44,207 nucleotides of DNA from Alphaproteobacteria bacterium (GCA_016288295.1 JAEEYV010000002.1:1-44207); one strand, 5' to 3'. Positions 32,353-41,143 are shown, counted from the first letter of the stretch. The notes: a model not told the origin generated them from the letters alone. A program made the numbers and translations.

Positions 32353-34128
32353 TTATTCTTGAGGGAGCATGGAATCTATTTTTTCTTTATCAAAAACTAC
32401 AGGAGTAGATGTTTTTTTGCCTTGTGAAATTTTTTGTTTTATAAGTTCAGGTACAATTTCACCACTGTCATCTTTCATTGATAAAGCATGGTTCCACTGA
32501 AAGACCGCTTCATTTTTGCGTCCTACTTCCCAGTATGCATCGCCGAGATGATCATAAATTACTGCTTCGGAAGGGGATAAGTCAGATGCTTGTTCCAGAT
32601 ACTTTACAGCCTGTGGGTAGTAGCCTATTTTATAAAGAGCCCATCCCAAACTGTCGATAACACTGCCATCATTCGGAGCTTCGTTGTATGCGTCGATAAT
32701 CAATTCGAAAGCCTCGTCAATATCTTTGCCATTACGGATAAGTGTATAGCCAAGATGATTTTTTACCAGATAGTTAGGGGTTAACTCTAAAATTGTGCGC
32801 AATGTTTTTTCGGTATTTTCTCTGTCACCTGAAGCATCATAAGCGGCAGCCTGCGCAAGAAGGATAAGCCAACTTTGTTCTTTGTAATTCTGAGGGTATA
32901 AATCAATAGCTTTCTGATAATAAATGATTGCATCATGATAGCGTTTAGTGAAGCGCATAATTTCTCCTAAATTGATATAAAGGTCATGATTTTGGGGAGA
33001 TATTCTGATTAATTTATGCAATATGGCTTCAGCTTCAGCGTATTTGCCGATTACAATGAGGTTTTTAGCAATCTGAAATTGAGCAATAAAGTAGTTGGGC
33101 TGTTCATCAGTAATTTGCGCATAAATTTCATTTGCTTCACGGTAGAGCTCTTTATTGTCAAGAATATTACCCATAAGTATTTTAGGAATATCATACCTCG
33201 GGTTTGAATATGTTGCAAGAGAAGCAAAAAGTAATGAAATTTCATCAGAATGTCCGTCTGCTTGTAGCATTAGAGCAATACCAAACAGAGCGTCAGATAT
33301 GCCAACGGAAGGAGAATCGAGAATCGGAGAAACCGGGGATTTTTCATCAACAGATTGTTTTATTTCCTTGATAATGTGTTTTATTGTCGGATTTTCATGT
33401 GCTGAGGAAATTTTAATTATGTCGTTAACTTTATCATAGTTTCCCTGGCGAAGATAAAAGTTTGAAATTATTTGCAGAGGAAAGGCTGAGGTTCCAATAC
33501 GTTTGCCACGCAACAAGGCTGTGTAGAAAAAGTCAGCTTCTTTGGTTTTGTTCAAATAATCGCTGATTGCCGCGGCATGAAGGAGATACATGCCGTGAAG
33601 ATGTTTATTTCTAAGTAGAGTATTAAGTGAATGTATGGCATTATCGTATTGAGACATACCGGCATAATTCCATGCGTTCATGACAGGCATAAAAATTTCT
33701 TGAGCAAAGGGATTGTTACAGGATTTAATGTCGTCAATTGATTTTTGATAATTTTGTTGTTTGGCATCATATACTGCTTTTATAGTATATATAAATGGGC
33801 TGTTGTCGTCGTTTTTGAGAGCTTCGTCAGCATATTTTACAGCTTCGTCAACACGTCCCTGTGAAGTAAGCATTACATATAATTGGCTAGGAAGCATTTG
33901 ATCTTTAGGTGCCGTTTCAGATGCAATAATGTAATAATCCGCAGCTTTATTGAGGTCATGCCTGATGTGAGCCATTCGTCCAGATAAATAAGCACCATAT
34001 TGACTATAAGAAATATGGACAGGAGTATCTTGATTGTTTAATAACAGTTGTTTTTTGTTGATATTACAACAATTGTGGGCAAAAATAATGCCGGCACATA
34101 TAGCCAAAATGAATGCAGTTTTTTCCAT
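32353..34128 (-). CDS. Exported tetratricopeptide-repeat protein
   Basis: 591 residues from the ATG at 34128, chosen because GGAG lies 9 nt upstream; an ATG five codons earlier lacks a ribosome site. A signal or anchor segment (AFILAICAGIIFAHNCC) is followed by at least ten TPR-like helix pairs through the whole length. Examples are YGAYLSGRMAHIRHDLNKAADYYIIASETAP, LGEIMRFTKRYHDAIIYYQKAIDLYPQN and LGDAYWEVGRKNEAVFQWNHALSMK. Such alphaproteobacterial proteins sit in the envelope as scaffolds. The specific partner is unknown. It has its own promoter and terminator and is divergent from the UDG gene. Confidence 0.82.
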   Translation of the reverse strand: MEKTAFILAICAGIIFAHNCCNINKKQLLLNNQDTPVHISYSQYGAYLSGRMAHIRHDLNKAADYYIIASETAPKDQMLPSQLYVMLTSQGRVDEAVKYADEALKNDDNSPFIYTIKAVYDAKQQNYQKSIDDIKSCNNPFAQEIFMPVMNAWNYAGMSQYDNAIHSLNTLLRNKHLHGMYLLHAAAISDYLNKTKEADFFYTALLRGKRIGTSAFPLQIISNFYLRQGNYDKVNDIIKISSAHENPTIKHIIKEIKQSVDEKSPVSPILDSPSVGISDALFGIALMLQADGHSDEISLLFASLATYSNPRYDIPKILMGNILDNKELYREANEIYAQITDEQPNYFIAQFQIAKNLIVIGKYAEAEAILHKLIRISPQNHDLYINLGEIMRFTKRYHDAIIYYQKAIDLYPQNYKEQSWLILLAQAAAYDASGDRENTEKTLRTILELTPNYLVKNHLGYTLIRNGKDIDEAFELIIDAYNEAPNDGSVIDSLGWALYKIGYYPQAVKYLEQASDLSPSEAVIYDHLGDAYWEVGRKNEAVFQWNHALSMKDDSGEIVPELIKQKISQGKKTSTPVVFDKEKIDSMLPQE

Positions 34129-34160
34129 CAAAGTACGCTCCATATATCCAAGTGTTGTAC

Positions 34161-34189
34161 ATTCTAAACAAAACTTTGAAAGAGTACAA
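34161..34189 (-). promoter_or_regulatory. Promoter of the TPR gene
   Basis: On the minus strand TTGTAC (34189-34184), a 17-bp spacer and TAGAAT (34166-34161), about 32 bp before the ATG at 34128. Confidence 0.5.
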
Positions 34190-34256
34190 TAGAAAAGATG
34201 AAGATAATGTAATTATTTATTTGCAAAAAATAAATGAAGGGCTTAGCATTGCTTTT

Positions 34257-35021
34257 ATGATGAGTGAAAAAGAAATATTGGAATGGTATTTATCCGCAGG
34301 TGTTGATGTGATTTGCGGGGATAAGCCGTTTGTTTATGCAGAAAAATCTGAGACGAAAGAATTATCGAACGCAAATAGTGCTCGTCCGGCAATTACCGAT
34401 TTAGCGCAGGTTAGCCAGGTTGCATGCAAAAATGCTCGGGATATTTGCGAAAAGGCTCAAAACCTTGCAGAACTGGAAAAGGGCGTAGCTGAGTTTGATG
34501 GTTGTGCATTAAAATTAACGGCTAATAAAACCGTTTTTGGTGATGGTGACGAGCATGCTAAAATTTTGTTTGTTGGTGAGGCTCCTGGAGCAGATGAGGA
34601 CAGGTTAGGAAAACCTTTTGTTGGGAGAAGCGGGCATTTGTTGGATAAAATGTTAGCTGCAGTCGGAATAAGACGTGAGGAGTGTTATATTACGAATGTA
34701 TTGATGTGGAGGCCTCCGGGGAATCGCACACCGACGAGTACTGAAGCTGCTGTTTGTTTACCATTCTTAAGAAGAAAAATAGAATTGATTAAGCCGGAGA
34801 TTATTGTAACGCTTGGCGCTCCTGCGGCTAATGCACTGTTGGATATTGAGGAAAGTATTTCTAAAATTAGGGGAAAATGGTTGGAGTATGCTCCATTGCC
34901 GGGGATATCAATTCCATTGTTGCCGACTTTCCATCCGGCCTATTTATTAAGAAACCCAGCGCAGAAAGCTAGGGTTTGGAGTGATTTGCTGAAGTTAGTT
35001 AAAAAGATATCCAACGGTTAG
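34257..35021 (+). CDS. Uracil-DNA glycosylase, family 4 type
   Basis: About 254 residues from the paired ATGs at 34257/34260; an earlier in-frame start would overlap the divergent TPR gene. The core carries ILFVGEAPGADEDRLGKPFVGRSGHLLDKML, the catalytic and uracil-binding signature of family 4 glycosylases. ITNVLMWRPPGNRTPTSTE and the C-terminal LPTFHPAYLLRNP (conserved His loop) follow. It removes uracil from DNA arising by cytosine deamination. Family 4 enzymes usually bind an Fe-S cluster; cysteines at FDGC, EEC and VCLPF are visible, but the usual CxxC start is not. The first ~70 residues are an unconserved linker. No good Shine-Dalgarno sequence precedes the chosen start. Confidence 0.88.
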   Translation: MMSEKEILEWYLSAGVDVICGDKPFVYAEKSETKELSNANSARPAITDLAQVSQVACKNARDICEKAQNLAELEKGVAEFDGCALKLTANKTVFGDGDEHAKILFVGEAPGADEDRLGKPFVGRSGHLLDKMLAAVGIRREECYITNVLMWRPPGNRTPTSTEAAVCLPFLRRKIELIKPEIIVTLGAPAANALLDIEESISKIRGKWLEYAPLPGISIPLLPTFHPAYLLRNPAQKARVWSDLLKLVKKISNG

Positions 35022-35105
35022 CTTTTTTTTCATTATTTGTTGGCAAAATTAAAATATATAAGCTATTATTAGTGTAAATTGGTAATAACTTGTGAGGAAA
35101 ATGCA

Positions 35106-35879
35106 ATGAATATCAACAAGATGTTTATGGGAATAACAAGCGTTGTTTTGGTAGCGGCTAATATCGGAGTGGTCGATTGTGCTATGGCGGATGTTGCTAA
35201 AAATAGGACTGTTAATAATGTTGTTAAGCCGGTGGCTGCTAGTGAAGTTAAAGATCAGGCAATTTTGTTTAAAATCCATGATGTCATACCTGTCAAAAAC
35301 AATGACGGTGAAGTTGTTGGTTGCGATTATAGCACAACTTTGTACAACCGTTCAGATAATCCAATAAGCGGTGCTACATTGAACTTGAAATGGGAAGATA
35401 AGGCTATTAGTGAAGTCATTGACCAGGAGAAAAAAGAGGATGCCAAAAATAAGCAGTCGTCAGGGCGTGCAAACAGTACTACAGAAAGAATCACAGATAA
35501 AAATATTGATGCATTGGTTGATGTTCCGGCCATCCAACCTTTAAAACAAGTTACGGTACAATCGAGAGTTAATTCAGACAGATGCTTTTTATTGATTGAT
35601 GATCCTCAATTTGAAGTTAAAAATTGTACAGTCGGTTCAGCTGTTGCTCGCAGTGGTAATTCAAATATGGGTAGAAGTGGCGGATGTTCGGGGTTGTTCC
35701 GTTATGTGTCGGCAGAAGATCCGCAGTATTATCTTGAGTTTAAGGTTATTTCTGTAGATCAGGAAAAAGAAGAAAAAGAAGCTCAGCAGAAAAAAGAAAA
35801 GTCGGAGACAGATGGTTTGTATGAAAAAACCATTAAAGCAATGGAAATGACTGATTCAATTATTTCTACAATTAAATAA
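35106..35879 (+). CDS. Exported hypothetical protein A (paired with next gene)
   Basis: 257 residues from the ATG at 35106 (GAGGAAAA upstream). Signal peptide FMGITSVVLVAANIGVVDCAMA. A beta-rich domain with GCDYSTTLYNRSDNPISGATLNLKW and SDRCFLLIDDPQFEVKNCTV is followed by a coiled, Lys/Glu-rich tail (DQEKEEKEAQQKKEKSE). The two segments align with RCSMRFAIMTSLPTKLSSISYRLRW and DGCYTMDKAPNIVINRCRV in the next gene, so the two proteins appear to be paralogues. Two or more cysteines probably form disulphides. I know no family name. It lies ahead of a lytic transglycosylase gene. Confidence 0.65.
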   Translation: MNINKMFMGITSVVLVAANIGVVDCAMADVAKNRTVNNVVKPVAASEVKDQAILFKIHDVIPVKNNDGEVVGCDYSTTLYNRSDNPISGATLNLKWEDKAISEVIDQEKKEDAKNKQSSGRANSTTERITDKNIDALVDVPAIQPLKQVTVQSRVNSDRCFLLIDDPQFEVKNCTVGSAVARSGNSNMGRSGGCSGLFRYVSAEDPQYYLEFKVISVDQEKEEKEAQQKKEKSETDGLYEKTIKAMEMTDSIISTIK

Positions 35880-35891
35880 GAGAGTTTGTTG

Positions 35892-36545
35892 ATGAATAAA
35901 AAATATATATTAGCTGTCGGTGTTTTGGTCGGTGCTTTGTCGACTCTTCCGGTGTATGCGCAATTTTTTGGTTCTGAAACTAATAAGTCTGCCAATACTC
36001 AACCTGTCAGAGCACAAGTTACAGATTCAAAGCCAAAGGCTGAAGAAACCGTTGCTAAGCCGACAACTGCCGCACAACAGGCGATTATGGAAAGTAAAGA
36101 AAAAGAGGCAGTATCTCCGTTTAATTATGAAAAGAGCAATATTTCTCCAGAGAAAAATGTAAGAAATAGCAGTGAGCCAAAAGTAAAGGTGTTTTCAAAA
36201 GATAAAAATGCTGATAAAGAATTGATTTTGTTATATATGGATGATTATAAGGTTTATAAAAGTCCTTCAGGACAGACTCGATGCTCAATGCGTTTTGCTA
36301 TTATGACATCATTGCCGACGAAACTTTCAAGTATCAGTTACAGACTTAGATGGTCAGGTATTGAAACAGCTCTGAGTTTTAATAATGTAGAACCGCAAGT
36401 CGGAAATCAGTATAGATATACATTGATTGGTGATGGTTGCTATACGATGGATAAGGCACCAAATATTGTTATTAATCGTTGTCGGGTGAAGGGGCTGTCT
36501 CAAAAGGCATGTGCCGCAAAGGTAAGATGGATTACCCGTATGTAA
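35892..36545 (+). CDS. Exported hypothetical protein B (paralogue of the preceding gene)
   Basis: 217 residues from the ATG at 35892 after two TTG codons. Signal peptide KYILAVGVLVGALSTLPVYA, cleavage near residue 22. A ~80-residue Ser/Lys/Glu-rich linker follows (KPTTAAQQAIMESKEKEA), then a C-terminal beta domain with LILLYMDDYKVYKSPSGQTRCS, LSSISYRLRWSGIETALSF and GDGCYTMDKAPNIVINRCRV. The conserved cysteine spacing is shared with the protein encoded just upstream. Only 12 nt separate the two genes, and the lytic transglycosylase gene follows after 18 nt. A role in envelope or cell-wall assembly is an inference from the context. Confidence 0.65.
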   Translation: MNKKYILAVGVLVGALSTLPVYAQFFGSETNKSANTQPVRAQVTDSKPKAEETVAKPTTAAQQAIMESKEKEAVSPFNYEKSNISPEKNVRNSSEPKVKVFSKDKNADKELILLYMDDYKVYKSPSGQTRCSMRFAIMTSLPTKLSSISYRLRWSGIETALSFNNVEPQVGNQYRYTLIGDGCYTMDKAPNIVINRCRVKGLSQKACAAKVRWITRM

Positions 36546-36563
36546 TGTTCTGAGGAAAAAATT

Positions 36564-38297
36564 TTGAAAAAGATAATTATATGTTTGTGTGTGTGCTGCA
36601 TAAGTTTGTCAGCGCAGGCATCATTTTTTAAAAATAAAATAATTGATAATGAGTTATATGAGCAAGTTCTCAAAAAATCAAATGCAACAGAAGCAGATGT
36701 TGAGCATTATGCAAAAATTTTTAAGGCAATAAAAAATAATGAGATAGAAAAAGCTGACAAGTTAGTCGGAAAATTGCAAAGTAAATCTCTGATGGGGCAT
36801 GTGTTAGCGCAAAAATATTTAAGCCGTGATTATAAGACCTCGTATAAGGAGCTTAAGGAGTGGCTGAAAAAATATAATGATTTGCCACAACAGGGAATAT
36901 TGGCAATATTGGCTAAAACAAAAGCTCCTGGATATAAACCGTCTAAACCGGTACCGGCTAAAAAGAGAATGTATGCTTCATATGCGTGGTACAAAGATAC
37001 ATACAGTTCTTTAAAGCCGGAAGATCGTAAATTTGTCAGACAGCAATTAGACGAGTTTTTGCGTGCAATTCGCCGTACGGATAATAAAAAAGCGTCATCA
37101 ATAATGGCTGATAACCGTTTTAGAATGACCATTCCCGATAAAAGATATGATGGAATGAGTTCTACTTTGGCTGCATCTTATTTTTACGAGGGAGAATATG
37201 AAACAGCTCTGAAATGGACTGAGAAGGCTGTTCGTCGCAGTCATGAAACTACTGCAGCTTGGTTCGGCGGGTTGGCTGCATGGAAATTGGGAAATTATAA
37301 AAAATCGGCAGAATTGTTTGAAAAACTTGTAAGTTTTAATGAAGAAGATCAGTGGTTGGCAGCATCGGGCGCTTATTGGGCTGCGCGTGCTAATAAAAAA
37401 TTGAAGAATGATGAAAATGTAAAAAAATACCTGAAAAAAGCCGCAGGTTTTGAACATACGTTTTATGGTATTTTAGCTCGTTATGAATTGGGGCGTGATA
37501 TTGATTATGATTGGAAAACGCAAGCGCATTTTAACAATATGGAAAATGATGAATATCGTAATGAAATATTAAAGTCGGATATTATTCGTCGGGCTATATT
37601 GTTGATAAAAGCCGGGGAAGAAGATTTGGCGGAAGCTGATTTGCGTAAAAATTATACCAAATTGAGCAGTAAACAAAAAGAATTGGTAATGTTTATGTGT
37701 GAGCAATATGATTTTGCTAATTTGAGCTTTATTATTGCTAACGGATTAAAAAATTATTCTAAAAATCGTAATTATGACAGTTTTATGTATCCATACCCCG
37801 AATGGGAGCCTGAAAAAAAGTGGACGGTTAACAGATCTTGGGTGTGGGCATTGGTAAGGCAAGAGTCTTTGTTTAATTATAAAGTTAAGAGTTATGCAGG
37901 GGCTTGCGGTCTGATGCAGTTGATGCCTTATACTGCGGCGGCGGTTACAAAAAATAAAGAGTACCGTAAAGGCTGTAAGCAACTATATGATAAGAAACGA
38001 AATTTACAAATCGGGCAGGATTATGTACAGATATTGCTTGATGATGAGAATGTGGGCGATAATTTGTTTTTCTTGGCGGCATCATATAATGGTGGACCAC
38101 ATAATGTTAAAAAATGGGTTGATCGTAAAAACTACGAAAATGACCCATTGTTGTTTGTGGAGATGATTCCGTGGCGAGAAACCAGACTTTATGTGAAAAA
38201 GGTTGTGGCCAATTATTGGATTTATAATTCCAGACGAGGCAAAGATAGCAAAAGTCTAAAGCAATTGAAAAAAGGTGAGTGGCCACGTCTTGATTAA
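36564..38297 (+). CDS. Slt-type lytic murein transglycosylase (TTG start)
   Basis: 577 residues, beginning at TTG 36564; GAGGAAAA ends about 8 nt earlier and no ATG with a ribosome site lies near. Signal peptide KKIIICLCVCCISLSAQA. A long alpha-superhelical U-domain (about 25-410) is followed by the SLT domain. It carries catalytic glutamate E434 in WVWALVRQESLFNYKVKS, then AGACGLMQLMPYTA (446-458) and the later AASYNGGPHNVKKW. It cleaves peptidoglycan strands with formation of 1,6-anhydro ends. The long superhelix resembles Slt70 and contains TPR-like parts. It ends the plus-strand run with a hairpin after the stop. Confidence 0.9.
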   Translation: MKKIIICLCVCCISLSAQASFFKNKIIDNELYEQVLKKSNATEADVEHYAKIFKAIKNNEIEKADKLVGKLQSKSLMGHVLAQKYLSRDYKTSYKELKEWLKKYNDLPQQGILAILAKTKAPGYKPSKPVPAKKRMYASYAWYKDTYSSLKPEDRKFVRQQLDEFLRAIRRTDNKKASSIMADNRFRMTIPDKRYDGMSSTLAASYFYEGEYETALKWTEKAVRRSHETTAAWFGGLAAWKLGNYKKSAELFEKLVSFNEEDQWLAASGAYWAARANKKLKNDENVKKYLKKAAGFEHTFYGILARYELGRDIDYDWKTQAHFNNMENDEYRNEILKSDIIRRAILLIKAGEEDLAEADLRKNYTKLSSKQKELVMFMCEQYDFANLSFIIANGLKNYSKNRNYDSFMYPYPEWEPEKKWTVNRSWVWALVRQESLFNYKVKSYAGACGLMQLMPYTAAAVTKNKEYRKGCKQLYDKKRNLQIGQDYVQILLDDENVGDNLFFLAASYNGGPHNVKKWVDRKNYENDPLLFVEMIPWRETRLYVKKVVANYWIYNSRRGKDSKSLKQLKKGEWPRLD

Positions 38298-38318
38298 ATT
38301 ATAAGAATCAGCAACGGA

Positions 38319-38344
38319 AAGACTACCGAGAGGTGGTCTTTTTT
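38319..38344 (+). terminator. Terminator after the lytic transglycosylase gene
   Basis: AAGACTACC (38319-38327), loop GAGA, GGTGGTCTT (38332-38340), then TTTT. One G-T pair in the stem. Confidence 0.8.
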
Positions 38345-38385
38345 ATTTAAATATTGTGATTATATATATGTCAAAGGAGATAAAA

Positions 38386-38706
38386 ATGGAAATTTATTTA
38401 TTATTGGCTATGTTTTTGGCATATATGATAACGGTTGTATTTTTTGATAAACAGAGGTTGCGCCGAGTGTGGTTGGGGGCATTTATTGTTATATTTGTGA
38501 TGACAGCGGTGGCTTTGAGCTTTTGGCGCATTACTAATCAGGAAATTATGATGAATGTTGTGGCAGTGAGTTGGTATTATATATTATATCTGTCATTATC
38601 AGTGTTGGTTGTTCTCGGAATAATAAATTTGTGGATATTTAAGAAGCAATTATGGAAATCGTTATTTGAAAATTATGAAGATGATGATGTAGAAAATGAT
38701 ATTTAA
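38386..38706 (+). CDS. Small membrane protein (106 residues, three helices)
   Basis: Starts at the ATG at 38386 with AAAGGAGA upstream; an earlier in-frame ATG lacks a ribosome site. Three hydrophobic segments are visible: IYLLLAMFLAYMITVVFF (about 3-20), VWLGAFIVIFVMTAVALSFW (about 28-47) and WYYILYLSLSVLVVLGIINLWIF (about 62-84). The acidic tail ends ENYEDDDVENDI. No family is recognised. The final 4 nt overlap the convergent NDP-kinase-like gene. Confidence 0.6.
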   Translation: MEIYLLLAMFLAYMITVVFFDKQRLRRVWLGAFIVIFVMTAVALSFWRITNQEIMMNVVAVSWYYILYLSLSVLVVLGIINLWIFKKQLWKSLFENYEDDDVENDI

Positions 38707-39374
38707 ACTACTTTACGTATGTATATAGGTTGTTTGTTTTTGCCAACTTTTATATAATATTTATGACGCCCGGGAATTTTAAATCTGCAGGGTGTGGCGT
38801 TTAAGATGCGACGTATAATATCGGCATGTCGGCTGTGAATAAGGTATGATTCTTTATAAGAAATAATTTTTGTAAATGGAACTTTTTTTGCCAAATTAAG
38901 AGCCTCATCAATGTGCTTCCACGCAATACTTCCGGGGATATCGCCTGATATTTGTTGAACAGGTCGTTCTCCTGCCTCCTCAATTTCTTTTACGTTTTTA
39001 CCTAATAAGAAAAGGATGTTTTCAGTTGCTTCCTGTGTAGTATCAGAGGCATGAATAAGGTTTTTGCCTAAAAGGTGGCGATAAGACTGTTTGGTGGCTA
39101 CAATGTTGTGATTTCTATTGTTTATCATTTTTGGGTGATTGTCGTGTACCAGAACTACCAAAAACGGGCCTAGTCCTACTTCTTTCTCTTTTTTGCAACT
39201 TTTAGGTAATTTCTTGCCATAAAAACGAGAAAGGTTTTTAGCAAAATTTTGCTCTGACCAAGTTATTTCGTAAGTTTGAAATATTTCAAATTTCTTTTTG
39301 ATATCATTCAGAATTTGCTTTTCCATAAAACGAGCATTGTTCCAAATGATAAACAGGTGTAGCTCTCTATCCAT
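38703..39374 (-). CDS. NDP-kinase-like domain protein of unknown function
   Basis: 223 residues. The first ~127 follow the NDP kinase layout: beta start LHLFIIWNNARF, helix, GLGPFLVVLVHDNHP, YRHLLGK, and LIHASDTTQEATENILFLLG (106-125). The last aligns with the catalytic NxxHGSDS...IxxFFG block of NDP kinases and puts the histidine at H108. The N-terminal nucleotide Lys motif (IKP) is replaced by IIWNNA. The C-terminal ~95 residues (SYKESYLIHSRHADIIRRILNATPCRFKIPGRHKYYIKVGKN) are basic and unassigned. I recall similar NDPK-like proteins in surface-polysaccharide loci, and UDP-glucose dehydrogenase is the divergent neighbour. Function and activity are unproven. Confidence 0.55.
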   Translation of the reverse strand: MDRELHLFIIWNNARFMEKQILNDIKKKFEIFQTYEITWSEQNFAKNLSRFYGKKLPKSCKKEKEVGLGPFLVVLVHDNHPKMINNRNHNIVATKQSYRHLLGKNLIHASDTTQEATENILFLLGKNVKEIEEAGERPVQQISGDIPGSIAWKHIDEALNLAKKVPFTKIISYKESYLIHSRHADIIRRILNATPCRFKIPGRHKYYIKVGKNKQPIYIRKVV

Positions 39375-39425
39375 CAGTTATACCCTTGTTTATTGACATG
39401 GCAAATATAAACAGTTTTTTGTTAT

Positions 39426-39449
39426 TACGCAATATTTTTTTATTGCGTA
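39426..39449. promoter_or_regulatory. Inverted repeat in a divergent intergenic region
   Basis: TACGCAATA (39426-39434), a 6-bp T spacer and TATTGCGTA (39441-39449). It lies between the divergent NDP-kinase-like gene and the UDP-glucose dehydrogenase gene. It may be an operator; a terminator is unlikely because transcription diverges from it. Confidence 0.45.
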
Positions 39450-39523
39450 TAAAAACAAAGGTAAAACTTGTTTTTTGAGGGTGTAATGTTATGATTGAGC
39501 GATAATTGTAAAAGGAGATATTG

Positions 39524-40822
39524 ATGAGACTAGCAATTATTGGTACAGGGTATGTAGGTTTGCCGACCGGTGTGGGTTTTGCTGAATTAGGGAATGATGT
39601 TGTCTGCGTGGATAAAATTGCGGATAAAATAGAAACTCTAAACCGTGGTGAACTGACTTTGTTTGAAGATGGTTTGGAAGATTTGTTCCGGAAAAATGTT
39701 GAAAGAGGAAAAATTAAGTTTACTCTTGATATGCAAAGTGCCGTGTGTAATGCTGATGTTGTGATGTTGGCAGTCGGAACTCCACCACATCCGATAACCA
39801 AAGAGGCAGATTTGCAATATATCTATGCGGCGGCAAAAGAGCTGGCGCAATACTTGGATGGTTATACCGTTGTGGCAACAAAATCTACAGTACCGGTGGG
39901 AACCGGTGATGAGATTGAAAAAATTATCCGTGAAATTAATTGTGATGCCGACTTTGACGTGGTTTCAATTCCGGAGTTTTTACGAGAAGGTTTTGCTATT
40001 CATGACTTTTTTAATCCGGATAGGATTGTGATTGGCACAAATTCGGAACGAGCCAGAGAAATTATGCTTCAGTTATATGCTCCGTTTGTTGGTAAAACAT
40101 CTTTTTTATTAGTAAAAAGACGTTCTTCGGAAACTATTAAATATGCTTCAAATGCTTTTTTAGCGATGAAAATTCATTATATTAATGAAATGGCTGATTT
40201 TTGTGAAAAATCAGGCGCAGATATTTTAGAAGTTGCAGAAGGTATGGGGATGGATTCACGGATTGGAAAGAAGTTTTTGAATCCAGGACCGGGGTATGGA
40301 GGTTCTTGTTTTCCTAAAGATACTAATGCTATGGCTCAAATGGGCAGAAAATATGGTGCGCCGTTGAATTTGATTGAAACAACAATCGCAAAAAATGGTG
40401 AACGTAAGGCAAAAATGGGATTGAGAGTTATTGAGGCAATAAAATCTAATCCTGAAGGTAAAATTGCGGTGTTAGGTTTGGCCTTTAAGGGTGGTACCGA
40501 TGATTGTCGTGAATCTCCGGCAATTGATATTGTAAGAGAAATGGTAAAACACTCACATAATATCTGCGTTTATGATCCGAAAGCGATGGTGAATGCAAAA
40601 GCTATCTTAGGTGATAGTGTTAAGTATGCTAATTCGATAGAAGATGCTTGTCGTACAGCTGATGTTATGGTGATATTAACGGAGTGGGAAGATTTTAGGC
40701 ACATTGATTTATTGAAAATCAAATCGATAATGGCAAAACCGGAAATTGTTGATTTACGAAATATGCTAAATGTAGATGATGTTGTAAAAGCAGGGTTTGA
40801 ATATCAAGGAGTCGGAAAGTAA
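39524..40822 (+). CDS. UDP-glucose 6-dehydrogenase
   Basis: 432 residues from ATG 39524 with AAAGGAG upstream. Rossmann start MRLAIIGTGYVGLPTGVGFA binds NAD. Catalytic cysteine C262 in GPGYGGSCFPKDTNAM. The C-terminal domain carries VLGLAFKGGTDDCRESPAIDI and DPKAM. It oxidises UDP-glucose to UDP-glucuronic acid, a precursor of capsule, O-antigen and lipid A sugars. The family also includes UDP-mannose-type dehydrogenases, but these motifs favour UDP-glucose. Pgm in the same window can supply its precursor. A likely promoter is TTGTTT-N16-TATGAT about 25 bp upstream. Confidence 0.92.
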   Translation: MRLAIIGTGYVGLPTGVGFAELGNDVVCVDKIADKIETLNRGELTLFEDGLEDLFRKNVERGKIKFTLDMQSAVCNADVVMLAVGTPPHPITKEADLQYIYAAAKELAQYLDGYTVVATKSTVPVGTGDEIEKIIREINCDADFDVVSIPEFLREGFAIHDFFNPDRIVIGTNSERAREIMLQLYAPFVGKTSFLLVKRRSSETIKYASNAFLAMKIHYINEMADFCEKSGADILEVAEGMGMDSRIGKKFLNPGPGYGGSCFPKDTNAMAQMGRKYGAPLNLIETTIAKNGERKAKMGLRVIEAIKSNPEGKIAVLGLAFKGGTDDCRESPAIDIVREMVKHSHNICVYDPKAMVNAKAILGDSVKYANSIEDACRTADVMVILTEWEDFRHIDLLKIKSIMAKPEIVDLRNMLNVDDVVKAGFEYQGVGK

Positions 40823-40826
40823 TATA

Positions 40827-40857
40827 TTGACAAAAATTGTTTTTTGTGCAATAGAAC
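40827..40857 (+). promoter_or_regulatory. Promoter of the acyl carrier protein gene
   Basis: TTGACA (40827-40832) and TAGAAC (40852-40857) with a 19-bp spacer. The -35 box starts 5 bp after the stop of the UDP-glucose dehydrogenase gene. The leader is AT-rich and lacks a ribosome site. Confidence 0.5.
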
Positions 40858-40896
40858 ATACTTAATGGGTTTTTATTATTCTTAAATAATTTTGTT

Positions 40897-41136
40897 ATGG
40901 ATAAACAAGAAATTTTAGAATGGCTCTATGATGAGTTGAAGACAAATTTTGTGGTGACTGAGGTCCCTCATGCAAACGCCGGAGTTTACGACGATTTGGG
41001 ACTGGACAGTGTCGATCGAGTGGAACTGGTGATGCGAATCGAAGACAAGTTTGGTGTTGAATTTCCCGAAGGGATGGCCAATATGACGCTTGGTGAGGTT
41101 GCAGACAAGATTCTGGAGTTATCAACCAGTAAATAA
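40897..41136 (+). CDS. Acyl carrier protein (stand-alone)
   Basis: 79 residues, the standard ACP length. YDDLGLDSVDRVELVMRIEDKFGVEF places the phosphopantetheine serine at S38, and helix II and III residues are typical. ACPs carry acyl chains for fatty acid or specialised lipid synthesis. A main ACP would usually sit with fabD-fabG-fabF, so this may be an accessory one. It is a single-gene unit with TTGACA promoter, no Shine-Dalgarno sequence, and a 40-nt hairpin. A degenerate relative follows 170 bp downstream. Confidence 0.85.
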   Translation: MDKQEILEWLYDELKTNFVVTEVPHANAGVYDDLGLDSVDRVELVMRIEDKFGVEFPEGMANMTLGEVADKILELSTSK

Positions 41137-41143
41137 TCTAACA

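Noticed and set aside
34113..34256. Longer N-terminus for the uracil-DNA glycosylase
   Set aside because: It would overlap the divergent TPR gene start and promoter, and the extra residues lack any conserved feature.
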